Source: Orobanche coerulescens (Eukaryota > Streptophyta > Magnoliopsida > Lamiales > Orobanchaceae). From it: DNA of 64,000 bases. The first letter of the stretch is position 1; each line of letters begins with the position of its first letter. The notes under the pieces were generated by a model, which did no database searches, was not told where the DNA came from, and saw nothing but the letters and a program-made list of their open reading frames with translations. The stretch spans positions 111,399,501 through 111,463,500 of the forward strand of contig CM065811.1 in assembly GCA_033398695.1 (NCBI GenBank), read 5' to 3'. Shown here in pieces: positions 45,898-56,829 of the stretch. A program made the translations under genes and the position numbers.

Positions 45898-46113
45898 TTT
45901 ATATTCATTTTATACTTGTAAAAAAAAAATTTCTGTAAAAAGTTTTTAGACATGTATTTGTAATCAAAACAGAAATTTTATAACAGTCTTTTGAATGACA
46001 ATATCCCGTTGTCTCAAAACTAGACTGATTTTAGTTTGTGTCTTGCACTTAAGTGCAGACTTGTTCATTTGAATATTTGCTTAAGTTTTGCCATCATCAA
46101 AATAGAGGGAATT
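45898..46113 (+). other. Element B 3' untranslated region and polypurine tract
   Basis: AT-rich and without an ORF. AAAATAGAGGGAATT at about 46099-46113 directly before the LTR serves as a PPT, though it is weak. Confidence 0.65.
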
Positions 46114-47517
46114 TGTTAGGAATACTTGTTAGATTTTGATGATGTCATTAATGTAATTCAAATACTTATTACTTGGCAAAATGTAAGGAAGAACCAAATG
46201 AGTTTCTTCCATAGGCCAAATTATGTTAATTTTATTACTTGGCAAAATGTAAAGAAGAACCAAATGAGTATCTTCTATAGGCCAAAATAAGTTAGGCTCA
46301 AATCGGCTAAGTTCAAAAGTACAGCTCAGTTCATCAGAGAGGTACAGCCGAGTCAGGTCAGAGAAGTTCTGGTCAACAAAAATCATCAGAAATGTTTGAC
46401 CAGACTGCAGTCAAGTGACCTCAGACAAGCCATCTGATCAGGCGAGTCCCAAACACTCACCAACAGAGAAGTCCAGACTGCAGAGAAGTTGACTGTTCAT
46501 CAGCCAACTTGAGATCAGCCAAGTACTCCAAGTCCACGTCAGCATGTGTTGAAAAGTCAAATATTACGGAAAGTCACATGCAACGTGAAGAGACAAATTG
46601 GAGAGATTCCCGCAAAGGATATGAATTGAATAATTCATCCAGGCCTACCACTGAAGACTTTAATCTTATTATATTCAAAGGATTCGGCGCCTCACATGCA
46701 AAGTCTTCACAACGGTCGGACGATGGATTAAAATATGGGAATCCAGCCATGCAACGTTCAGAAAAGAATAAACAAAGAAGTCTCTCTCCAACGGATTGAT
46801 TTGTTACAGGATTTGCAACGTCTATGAAGAGTGCTCAAGGATCAGCACCTATATATATCCGAAGATTTGAAGTTGAGCAACTACCGGTGCGAACATAATC
46901 TCAAGCAATAAAAGCATGCAAAGCAATCTAAGAGCGAACTATAGCATCGTGAAAAGAGCAGTTCTCAAAAGTTCATACTTGAAGAAGCTCCTAGTTGGAG
47001 AATACAAAAACTCATGTCTTTAATCCTGAGTTCGGGGTACTTCACTGGTTGAAGTTCGAGACTGTAAAGGCATCCAAGGATTGCGGATCAAGAGGTGCAA
47101 GGCAGTCAAGGGAGTTGCAACGACAAGGATTTCCACTGGTTGGAAGCTGTTGTAATTTGGTTGAATCACTGTAATATTTATCACTGGTTGATAATTATAG
47201 TGAATTCATCTCCAACTGGTTTGGAGAAAAGTGGATTAGTAGAGGATTACCCCACCTCTGAGACCACTATAACTGCCTGCGTATTTTACTATTTTCTAGC
47301 ATCATACTTTAACTGCTGCATTCATTGTTAAGTGTTTCATTAGTTGTTTTGTATTCGTCATCAGCTGACTTCCGCACGTATTGAGATCCAACGACTCTAA
47401 GTCATTTGCATATCTATCAGCTGAAGAAACTTACTCTTTGTGAAAAAGAGTTTAAGAGTTTCAATAAGTCTATTCACCGCCCCTCTATACTTATTCCTGG
47501 ACGACTTGTGACCTACA
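46114..47517 (+). repeat. Element B 3' LTR (1404 bp)
   Basis: Uninterrupted copy, TGTTAGGAATAC to GACCTACA, with TSD ttggg at 47518-47522. It matches the split 5' LTR with scattered substitutions over the whole length. Confidence 0.95.
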
Positions 47518-47546
47518 TTGGGGTACTCCAGGACATGTGCTAAATA
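47518..47546 (+). mobile_element. Element A, 29-base continuation of integrase
   Basis: After the B TSD, the coding frame of A resumes for about nine codons of the integrase C-terminal region. Element H then interrupts it. The rest of A should lie beyond the right end of the window. Confidence 0.8.
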
Positions 47547-47876
47547 TGTAACACCCCCGATATATGCAGGAATATTACAGATCCGTAAATCCTTTAGATA
47601 AGAATTTACAAGGATGAAGAAATGAAAAGACAATAACAGATGCCAACATATGAAAGTAACTGAAATAAAATACAACAGTTCTGGGCCAATACCGAGAATA
47701 CAATATCCGAAGGAAGAATATTAATACATCACCAAAATCAATCATCACAAACGACGATGTACTCGAGTACTTATTAAAAACAACACAAACAACAAACAAT
47801 TAAACCCGGCCGGAACGTCACCCTGCACCCTCGTCGTCATGCAGCTCCAGTGGTTGTTTTCCTACTCTCCTGGATC

Positions 47877-48984
47877 CTGAACATAAATAAATGTTCACCC
47901 CCGAAGGGGTTAGCACAACGATGCTAGTACAAGTATGATAATCATACAACAATGATTAAAATACTTGCCTCAATTCGATGACAAGAATAAAACTCCCACG
48001 AATATCAAAACACTCGAAGGTCGCCCCCTTCGATCAATCACGCTGCTAAGCTCGAACCTTAACAAAAGAAATAATATAGAATTCATCTCATGTCGAACGA
48101 ACATCTAACAATCCAAATTACGGTCGAAAGTTCATTAAACGCAACCTGTCTGGCCTGCTTAACGTATGTTACGTACCCTTGGTAGCATACGTTAAGCCTA
48201 CAGGTTAGCGTACATAAGCTACAAAGTCTAGCGTACGCTAACCATGTATCGACAGTCCCTTACTGATCAGTCGACTGACTCGTCTGATGATATAACGCAC
48301 GTTACGTACCAAACGAAGCGTACGTTATCTATGCCCAATAGCGTAAGTAAGCTTCATAGCTTAACGTATGCTAAACACACATATGACAATTTCTCACTGG
48401 GCAGACGACTCTCTCGATTTGTGATGAAGCTTACGAAATCCTCTGTGATTAACGTACGTTATCCCCATACATAACATGGTTATACAATTATGAATGATCT
48501 GACGTATTCAAACATCTTCGAAGTTCAAGGATGCGTATATCATCACAACACCATATTCAATCTCGATTACAATTCTCATGTGAAGTTCGGTGATCTAAGG
48601 TTGATGCGCGAGATTCTAATATCATCATTACATTCAGACTTCATTTTAAAGATGAACTAACAAATCTTACTTATAAGAAAGGATACAACATTCGATGATT
48701 CCTTCTTAAGTCCATTTAACAAAAGTGATATCAACTCCAAGTCTACGATCAATATGGCAACGCTATTCAATACGGATAATCAATCTCAGAACATTACTCT
48801 CATCATTTGACGTAATAGGATTCCAACTATGATGTTTTCAACAATGATATCCTAAGCATAATCATCCCAACTTCTAAACATGATGTTTGGTTGAATAATT
48901 CATCAATAGAACTTAATATCTTGATAGCATGATCATCATATCCTTAAGAACATGAATCCAAGGTTGGAGATAGTATTAACATAC
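47877..48984 (-). other. Putative intron in the R-U5 of element H LTR
   Basis: In minus sense CTTAAG/GTATGTTAA at 48985/48984, a near-consensus plant donor, and TATGTTCAG/GATCC ending at 47877. A CTAACCCC block lies about 35 bases before the acceptor. The interval is 1108 bp. Confidence 0.5.
48150..48475. repeat. CGTACG palindrome cluster, downstream part of H LTR
   Basis: Several AACGTACGTTA and TAGCGTACGCTA sites with degenerate copies, inside the putative intron. Confidence 0.75.
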
Positions 48985-49230
48985 CTTAAGATGAAGAAAA
49001 CACCGAGACAATAGGTAGAATCCAACTCCGGTTGCTTGTGTGTCAATCCAAAATGATTCTCCACTTCAATGATCAAGTATAAGTTATCTCCAATCTTCAA
49101 TGATCAATAAAAGGTGTTCTAAAGGTGTATAAGGTGGTTGGGATCTTTCTGGGCACGAAGTGTGTTCAAAACCGGGTGAAAAAAATGAATGAAATGAAAT
49201 GGGGTGATGTCTTTTTTATAATTTTCTGAC

Positions 49231-49590
49231 CTTAACTTACGTTAGCCTTCATGCATAACGTACGTTAGTCTCTTTGCGTATTCTACCCAATAAATTTAGC
49301 GTACGCTATCGTCACCAATAGTTAACTATTCTCATTCTGTACTCAATTACGTACGCTACACCATCAGGTTACGTATGTAAGAATCACCCATTAGCGTACG
49401 CTAGACACATTCCTTAGCGTACGTTAACAATCGTTGACTTCAAAATTGTCCAGGTTCATCCGCAGGAATCTTATCCGGACCCATGTCCGGCTGGCGCATG
49501 TGCTAGCCGTTCAGCTCAATTATTGACTGCCTAACATACGCTATGCTTCATTCGTAACGTACGCTAAGCTACATTCTTAGCATACATTAT
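49231..49590. repeat. CGTACG palindrome array in U3 of H
   Basis: About six good copies (TAACGTACGTTA, TTAGCGTACGCTAA and mixtures) plus decayed ones. In element sense the array ends about 10 bp before ATTATAAAAAA (49223-49213), a TATA-like box. Confidence 0.85.
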
Positions 49591-49744
49591 CACGTATTTG
49601 CATGAGAAAATTTACATGTTGCTATAATCATACACAAGGATACAAATACTAGAAATATCAGACTTCGATTATCGATATCACCAGTCCGAATAATATAGGG
49701 TTCAATTAGTGAGTAAATACTCAATAATTAATCCGGATATTACA

Positions 49745-50960
49745 TACTCTCCTTCTAAAAAGGAGTTTCGTCCTGAAACTTAAGATGAAAATAACTCTGG
49801 ATATCTGGACCTCATGCTATCTTCCGTTTCCCAAGTGGCTTCTTCCACTCCGTGGCGTGACCACTGAACCTTTACCAACGCGATCAGTTTGTTCCTCAAT
49901 TGCTTAACTCGACTCTCGAGTATCCTAATCGGTCTCTCTTCAAACGTGCCATCCTGAGCGACTTCGATCTCGCCGAAATCAATGACATGACTAGGATCTA
50001 GTATATATCTCAGTAATTGGGATACGTGGAACACGTTATGAACATGGCTCAATGACGGCGGTAATGTCAATCTGTATGCCAACTATCCAACTCTCTCAAG
50101 AATCTCGAATGGTACGATATATCTCGGACCCAACTTCCACTTTCTTCCGAAATGAAAGATTCCCCGAGTAGGAGAAACCTTTAAAAGTACGTGATCTCCA
50201 GTACTGAACTCCAATGGGTGACAGTGTACGTCTGCGTAAGATTTTTGTCGACTCTGGGCGGTCAACAGCCTTTTGCGAATCAAGGATATCTTCTCTCGTG
50301 TCTATACAATCAATTTTGGTTCCGTACGATCAAGTCTAATGAATCGTCCCAACATAGGGGCGATCTGCATCTCCTCCCGTATAATGCCTCAAATGGTGCC
50401 ATCTTAATGGAAGCATGCCGACTATTGTTGTAGGTGAATTCAATCAACGGTAGATGAACTTCCCAATCAGCTGACCAATCTAAGGCACAAGCCCTCAGCA
50501 TGTCTTCCACCATTTGAATAGTCCTCTCGGATTGTCCGTCTGTCTGCGGGTGATAAGTTGTGCTGAAGTTCAATTCGGTCCCCAAGTCCTTATGAACTGC
50601 TTTCCAAAAATGAGACACAAAACGACCATCTCGGTCAGAAGTAATGGTCTTTGGCGTACCATGCAATCGAAATATCTCTGCAATAAACACTCGTGCCAAC
50701 TTCTCTGGTCCCCACGTGTCCTTAATGCCTAGAAAATAAGCTGATTTGGTTAAATGATCAACTATCACCCAAATCATGTTCATTCCTGTCTTAGTTCTTG
50801 GCATATTAGTGATGAAGTCCAACGATATGTCCTCCCACTTCCATTCAGGAATCGGGAGCTACTTCAGCATTACGGCAGGTCGTTGATTCTCGATCTTAAC
50901 CTACTGACAATCCAAACATTTTGAGATGTAATCGGCTACGTGTTTCTTCATGGTGGCCCA
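49745..50960 (-). pseudogene. Element H integrase with chromodomain
   Basis: The frame 50822-50310 holds MDFITNMPRTKTGMNMIWVI, TITSDRDGRFVSHFWKAV and YHPQTDGQSERTIQMVED, so both later catalytic acids are kept. The frame 50283-50083 has the linker to GPFEILERVG-like sequence. The frame 50082-49780 has LSHVHNVFHVSQLLRYILDP and the chromodomain VKVQWSRHGVEEATWETE. Stops separate the frames, and the zinc-binding segment above 50870 is decayed. PPT at about 49745-49765. Confidence 0.88.
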
Positions 50961-50969
50961 CCAGAAATT

Positions 50970-52241
50970 CTACTTCAGATCCTTATACATCTTACTCGTG
51001 CCCGAGTGGATAGAATAGGGCATACTGTGAGCTTCCTTCAGAATTGTTTGCTTCAAAACATCGACATCGGGAACACAAAGTCGGCTCTGGAATCTCAATA
51101 CTCCATCATCATGAATTACAAATCCTGGGGCTTTTCCCTTGCTCACTTCATCGCGTAACCGAATCTTCAGAGGATCATCCAATTACTTAGATTTGATTTC
51201 TTCGGTTAATGATGAAGTTATTTCCATCACACACAGTTGTCCTTGGACTCTTTCCAACCATACTTCAATTCCTTCGCGAATAAATTCCCGTTGAATGCTG
51301 GGCTGGGAGGTCAGAGACTCCAGCATTTGAATAGAAACAGGCTTGGGGTTAAGTGCATCGGCCACTACATTTGCTTTGCATGTATGATAAAGAATCTCCT
51401 TTGCTGCATGTTCAACTCTTTCTGACTAAAGATGTATTTGAGACTCTTGTGATCCGTAAAGATTTGACAGTGAGTACCGTACATGTAATGTCTCCAGATT
51501 TTCAAAGCAAAAACTACCATTGCCAGCTCCAAATCATGCGTTGGGTAGTTTACTTCATAAGGTTTCAGCTGTCGTGATGCATAGGCAATCACCTTCTCAT
51601 TTTGCATCAATACACACCCAAGATCTTGGTTCGAAGCGTCACTGTAAACCATGAATCCTCCAGTTCCCTATGGGAGTGCTAAAATCGATGCTGTTGTCAA
51701 TCTCTTCCTCAATTCATCAAATCTAGTCTGGCACATCTCGTTCCACTCAAACTTTTGGGTCTTCTGAAGTAATCGAGTAAGTGGGCGGGAAATTTTAGAA
51801 AACCCTTCCACGAATCGACGATAATACCCAGCAAGTCCTAAGAAACTCCAGACTTCTTTCATGTTCTTAGGAGGCTTCCAATCCATAACTGCTTCGATTT
51901 TGTAGGGATCTACTCAGACTCCTTCTGCTGATACTACATGACCAAAGAACATTACTTCCTTTAGCCAGAATTCATACTTAGAAATCTTGGCGTATAATTG
52001 CTCGCTTGTCAAAAGTTCTAAAACAAATCCCAAATAAATCATTAATCCGTGGCAACGGATACTTGTTCTTGATTGTCATCTTGTTCAGCTCTCGATAGTC
52101 AATACACAATCGAAGCGATCCATCCTTCTTCCGGACAAAAAGAACTGGTGCACCCCAGGGCGAAACGCTTGGCCGGATATAGCCTTTGTCCAGTAACTCT
52201 TCGATTTTCTTCTTCAATTCATACATCTTAGTAGGTACCAT
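50970..52241 (-). pseudogene. Element H reverse transcriptase (core deleted), RNase H and linker
   Basis: RT start 52241-51978 ([40 protein letters not shown]). Directly after INDLF, at about 52037, the sequence jumps to the region equivalent to [18 protein letters not shown]. The palm with the FIDD motif is therefore missing, about 0.3 kb relative to element F. Connection 51886-51668 ([19 protein letters not shown]). RNase H 51652-51365 ([34 protein letters not shown]). Linker 51365-51183 and 51182-50970. Confidence 0.87.
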
Positions 52242-52307
52242 ATGATACGGTGCCTTAGAAATTGGTGTAGATCCTGGTTCTAGCTCGATCGTGAATTCTA
52301 CATCCCG

Positions 52308-52724
52308 TCATGGAGGTAGTCCTAGTAATTCATCAGGAAACACATCCGGAAACTCATTCACAACAGGAATGGATGAGAGTTCTACTTTTCCGTCTTCTTT
52401 CTTCATTGCGTAGCACCAGTATCCGGTACATCCCAGTTTCAACAATTTGACAGCTTTCATCGCCTTGATCATCTTTCCTGAGCTTCCTGGTTTCCATCCT
52501 TCAAACAGTATTTCGGAAACATCATCACCTATCACTGAGATATTCCTCTTTCGGTAGTTTACAATAGCTCCATATCGATTAAGCCAATCATCTCCGAGTA
52601 TCAGGTCGTCTCCTTGCATCTCTATCACAATCAGATTTGAGGGCCACTCTCTGCCTCCAAATGATACAGGGAAATCTCTAGTTTCAAAGTTTCCCACAAT
52701 TCTCTCTCCACTCGGTAAACCCAC
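52308..52724 (-). pseudogene. Element H protease end and RT lead
   Basis: Reads [57 protein letters not shown] and [18 protein letters not shown]. It is separated from its N-terminal part (61649 onward) by the insertion of F at 52729. Confidence 0.87.
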
Positions 52725-52940
52725 AACATTGTAATATCCGGTCGAAAGTCATGTCATTTCAAACCTTTCATATTCTTCGGATCGTGATTGTTGAGCGAAC
52801 CGTTGTAATCATTGCTTGGAACCACCGTTTTGGGGTTCCCGTATTTTTATTTCGTGTTATTGTTGTCCAGACATTGAATCATATTGCTTTTATTCTCTTT
52901 CCGGGTCATTTTCCATCATTTTAGGACCGGAAGGGGGTGT

Positions 52941-53227
52941 GAGCCGCGGCACCAGGAGTGTGCGCCGCGGCACACACATTTCCTATTTTTGGCCGAGCAG
53001 GCTGTACCCAGTGCCGCGGCACACATGATATGAGCCGCGGCACACTGCCGAGCCAATGCCGCGACACACCTATGCTGAGCCGCGGCACACTGGTGTTGCA
53101 TCCCCAGCCAAAACCCGCCTGTACCCGGTGCCGCGGCACACCTGAGCTGAGCCGCGGCTCACTACCGAAACCTGGGAACAATTTTTAGGCCTGTGCCGCG
53201 GCACACATATGCTGAGCCGCGGCACAC
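52941..53227. repeat. CCGCGG palindrome array in U3 of F (copy 1)
   Basis: Nine CCGCGG-centred sites plus one mutated to CCGCGA. They alternate GTGCCGCGGCAC (full palindrome) with GAGCCGCGGCAC. The same motif occurs in element C. Confidence 0.93.
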
Positions 53228-53438
53228 AATGCGGTCAACTGCATAATTCGGCTTTTTAAGCGAGATTTCAGCCATTCTTTCCCCATTTCTTCTTCCATCG
53301 CGAGAGAGAGTTGAGGGAAGAATTCTCTTCATAGCTATCACTTGTGTGTTGAAGATTTACCACTTTCAATCGGTTGGGAAGCCCGGATAGTCGATCTATC
53401 GTGTATTCCTTGGATCATAGAGCTTGGATATTCAAGAG

Positions 53439-54386
53439 GTAATTCCTTCGGCACCTTGACTTCTCGATTTCGTGTGGGTTTTGACGTTTTGGATGATAAA
53501 ATCATGGTGTATGATGTGATATATGCGTGATTATGGACATGCTTGAGTATTCATCGGATTATTGAAAGATTAATTCAAGAACACTTTGAATTTTATGTTG
53601 GATTTTGGGGGTTTTCGTAGATTCGTCCGTTTTGTTCGATTGAAGCTTGAGAACCTTGAGATTTTGATATATATCTATACCATATGAGTGTTTTCTTCCG
53701 ATTTTACGGGTTGGATTGTGCCGTTTTCGGACTTGTGGGAGTTTGGGCGATTTCTCAACCTTTAGTTATCCACCCGTATATTTTCTGGAATCGTAGACGA
53801 GTTTCGGGAGTCTCTTCGTATAATTTGAGTATGGATAATTAATTGTAATATTCCTTGCGAATCGTTTAGGTGCCGGAAGCGCGTTCTCGGACCTACCGAA
53901 CTCATACCTTTCCTCTGTTCGATTTCTCGATGTCTCGAAGGCAAGTATACATTTATGATTGTACGTTCTCGACTTTGAAAGTATGAAATATTGATGATAT
54001 GATTATTTCTAGCCACTCCGGGACGGGCCTATGGTCCTCTCGAGGTTTCGTAGCCTCAGTGCGATTCCATGGTTGATATGAACGAACCGTTTCTACGGCA
54101 TTCATATGAAATAATGTTGGCATGTAATGAACGAACCGTTTTGACGGCATTCCTACATGTAACGGCGTATGATATGAACGAACCGTTTTTACGGCATTCA
54201 CATACGTCTTGAGATTTTAGTTATTCCGGAATACTAGTCTTATATTGATGAATTGACGGATATTGATGAATTGACGGATTACATTTACTTTATTGTCGAG
54301 AAGTATTATGTTTCATATTGTTATACTTGCACTAGCTATTCGACGGCTAACCCCTTTATGGGGGAAATACGTTTCATGTATTTCAG
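53439..54386 (+). other. Putative intron in the R-U5 of element F LTR (copy 1)
   Basis: Donor TCAAGAG/GTAATTCC, branch-like GGCTAACCCC, acceptor CATGTATTTCAG/GTTCC (948 bp). Both sites are kept in the 3' LTR (60333-61281). Confidence 0.55.
54075..54206 (+). repeat. Three hairpin units with changing outer stems in F LTR (copy 1)
   Basis: Each unit has GAACGAACCGTTT, then ACGGCATTC. The inner stem CCGT with ACGG is constant. The outer stems differ but pair in each unit: ATATGAA with TTCATAT, CATGTA with TACATG, CGTATG with CATACG. This pattern suggests selection for structure. Confidence 0.75.
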
Positions 54387-54758
54387 GTTCCAGGAGAGCG
54401 GACGGGCAGGTATCGGGTCGGCATAAAGATGGTGGGCAAGTGTGATACTGTGTCTTTCTTCCAGTTATGGTTGGAGTTCCGGTTCAGTGTTGTTATGCCG
54501 GATTGTCTTTCGAATACTCGAGTATCGTTTTCCTTTTCCCTTGATGTTCCGGCCTGTGTTGCCGAAGTATTGAATTGTATTGTGATGTCCGTGAATACAT
54601 TGGTTATGTTTCGAATACCTTTGTATCGTTTTCATTCCTTTGTGTGTAGACCTTATCGGTCAAAATTTATGGTTACGCATATGTATAGCCTTGTGGGTCC
54701 CACGGCGGGGCTTACGGCGCTGTAATATCCCTGAATAACTCGGGGGTGTTACAGAATA

Positions 54759-54770
54759 TGGTATCAGAGC
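54759..54770 (+). other. Primer-binding site of element F
   Basis: TGGTATCAGAGC, five bases after the LTR, is an exact initiator Met tRNA complement. It is the best-preserved PBS in the window. Confidence 0.92.
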
Positions 54771-54958
54771 TTAGGTCTATGGATACCTAGGCTGTCGGTC
54801 TTTTGGGTCGATCGAGTCGTTAATTGTCCACAGTATCACTACTCTGCCATCATCACAGTGCGACCGGTACTTGTAAGACCTCTCACTCTTCTGGTGTTTC
54901 CTTATTCGTTTTGCTTCCTTTTATCGGTATTCTTGAGAATCGGACACTTTGTTGATGC

Positions 54959-56159
54959 GTGATTGAATTGTGCTTACGTGACTTGTGTGTTCTTCAAGAT
55001 GTCACCGGTAGGGGCCGTGGCCGTGGTCGTGGCCGTGGGCGAGGAAGAGGTCGGGCGCGGCCGTTTCCATCGATTCGGTTGCGGGGTCGACCAACCCGCT
55101 TGTCGAACTCGGTGCATCCCGACACCGAGAGTCAGCACGACCAGTCAAATGGTCAGGGGAACAACGCAGACGTTGGAGTGGCGAATGCACTTCAACAATT
55201 GGCTACTCAGATGACTATTTTGGCCCAAACTGTTCAACTGAATAACCCGAACCCAAACACGGATGCCCTGCTTCAGAACGTAATCCGTATGCACCCTCCA
55301 CAGTTTGGCGGTGCCACAGACCCGTTAGGCTGGGAGGATTGGCTAGCAGAGTTGGAGAAGATTTTCGAGGCAGTTGATTGCCCCGAGGTGAGGAAAGTAC
55401 CTATTGCTCAGTATTTCCTCACTAAGGAGGCCGCTACTTGGTGGAAGGTCATCAAGCCACAGGATAGTATTGCCTCATGGGATGAATTTAAGGAGCTCTT
55501 GGAGGCCGAGTTTTGTCCTTGGCCGGTACGAGAGAGCCGAATCCGAGCCTTCTTCGAGGCTAAACCACAAGATATTCCCGTTTCGCAGGCAATCGTGGAG
55601 TATAACCAACAATTAATCCATGTGAAGGATCAAGTACGTAACGAGCGTGATAAGATCCGTTATTTCGATATGCGGATGAATTTGGACTTACGATGGTACA
55701 TGGCCGGATTTGCTTGTACCACACTGAAAGAGTATCAGGACAGAGCTTTGGCCCATGATATGTTGAGCCCTGACAAATATACCGTTGAAGAACCGAAGAA
55801 GCAGAAAGTCGGGGGAAATTTTTCTGGCTCTAAGGGTGGCAACTTTCAGAAGTCACAGACGACTAACCGTTTTGCCGGACGATGCGTCACGTTCTAATAA
55901 AGGAAGAGGAGTTACCGTCCCACTTCGGGTACCTCAAATCGCGGTGACTTGCTATAATTGTGGCCGTTCGAGCCACATTAATTTGGAATGCCACTTTCCA
56001 CCGTTGAAGTGTCACACGTGCGGACGGATGGGACATAGAGCGACATATTGTTCCGAGCCGAATCAGACTTTGGACAGTCGGGTTTCCGCCCGGTGGTCAA
56101 CCTCGGCGAGAATTTTGGCGGGGCGAGGGGACGGGTCGAACGGCTGGAGGGGACTCTAG
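54959..56159 (+). pseudogene. Element F gag
   Basis: The frame 54959-55897 has the Arg-Gly repeat (TGRGRGRGRGRGRGRGRARP), then the gag domain (LGWEDWLAELEKIFEAVDCP, QYFLTKEAATWWKVIKPQ, FDMRMNLDLRWYMAGFACTT). The likely original ATG at 54999 is out of frame with the repeat by one base change, so the start is uncertain. A frameshift near 55850 moves to 55785-56159, with knuckles CYNCGRSSHINLEC and CHTCGRMGHRATYC. Otherwise the domains are complete. Confidence 0.88.
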
Positions 56160-56829
56160 CATCGGTTCGGTGCAACCACGGGTTTATGAGATGCGTCGAG
56201 CAGACGAACCCGATGCGGCGGTGGCTTCAGGTACCATCCATATTCTATCCTATCCATCCGTGTACTTTTTGATTGGTGCTACACATTCTTTTATTTCTTT
56301 GGAGTGTGTACGCCGTTTGAATATAACTTGTTTAATCGCTTGCATCCCTTTATCGTGAGACTGCCTAGCGGGGATAGGATTGTGGGGAATCGGGAGATTA
56401 GAGAATTTCCGGTGGTTATATCCGGTATGGAATGGTTATCAAATTTAATTGTAGTTGACATGGAAGGCGAGGACGTAATCCTCGGCGAGGATTGGCTTAA
56501 TAATCACCAGGCGATTATGAATTACCGTACCAAAGTTATCACTATGATGACTAAGGACGGATCTGAGTACTCATTTTTGGGACGTAAGTTGGGCCAATCC
56601 AAGTTACTTATCAGTTCCATGAAGGCCGTAAAACTTTTGAATAAAGGTTGTATGGGCTATTGGTGTTATGCATTGAAAACGGAAGGAATTGAAATCGATT
56701 TTTCTTCAATTCCGGTTGTTAACGAGTATCCCGATGTTTTAGGACGATCTTAGGATTACCGCGATCGAGAGATAGATTTTTCCGTGGATTTGGAGCGGAT
56801 GCGGCCCGATTTCTAAAGCACCTTATCGG
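56160..56829 (+). pseudogene. Element F protease and RT lead
   Basis: The frame 56170-56358 reads YEMRRADEPDAAVASGTI, then YFLIGATHSFISLECVRR. The DSG triad is disturbed by a base loss just before GATHSFIS. The frame 56304-56753 continues with RLPSGDRIVGNREIREFPV, VILGEDWLNNHQAIMNYRTK and VVNEYPDV. A short frameshifted piece joins it to RT. Confidence 0.87.

Larger units (their letters stand above)
1604..47517 (+). mobile_element. Element B: SIRE-like Ty1/copia retrotransposon, host of C, G, D and E
   Basis: The LTRs start TGTTAGGAATAC and end GTGACCTACA, and both measure 1404 bp once the insert in the left copy is removed. The 5-bp TSD ttggg is at 1599-1603 and 47518-47522. The element has gag, protease, integrase, RT and RNase H in copia order. 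A long extra ORF after RNase H suggests the SIRE/Maximus lineage. It is split by C in the 5' LTR, G (with D inside) in integrase, and E before RT. Several stops look like C-to-T decay (for example a TAG replacing CAG after the RNase H start). Confidence 0.92.
47547..49744 (-). repeat. Element H LTR, 3' copy in element sense (2198 bp)
   Basis: Ends ATATTACA at 49744. CGTACG palindromes occur in two clusters, one upstream of the TATA-like box (49590-49231) and one far downstream (48475-48150). A putative intron lies between 48984 and 47877. The start aligns with 63291-64000, but that copy has an extra tandem block. Confidence 0.92.
52730..54753 (+). repeat. Element F 5' LTR (2024 bp)
   Basis: TGTAATATCC to GGGGTGTTACA. 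U3 has the CCGCGG array (52941-53227) and a TATA-like CTTTTTAAG (53252-53260). A GA-rich leader start lies near 53305. R-U5 has a putative intron (53439-54386) with three hairpins. Confidence 0.96.

Noticed and set aside
53342..53530. Small ORFs in F LTRs (53342-53530, 53762-54016, 54429-54725 and their copies)
   Set aside because: They fall within LTR leader and intron sequence, recur only as LTR copies and have no recognisable features.
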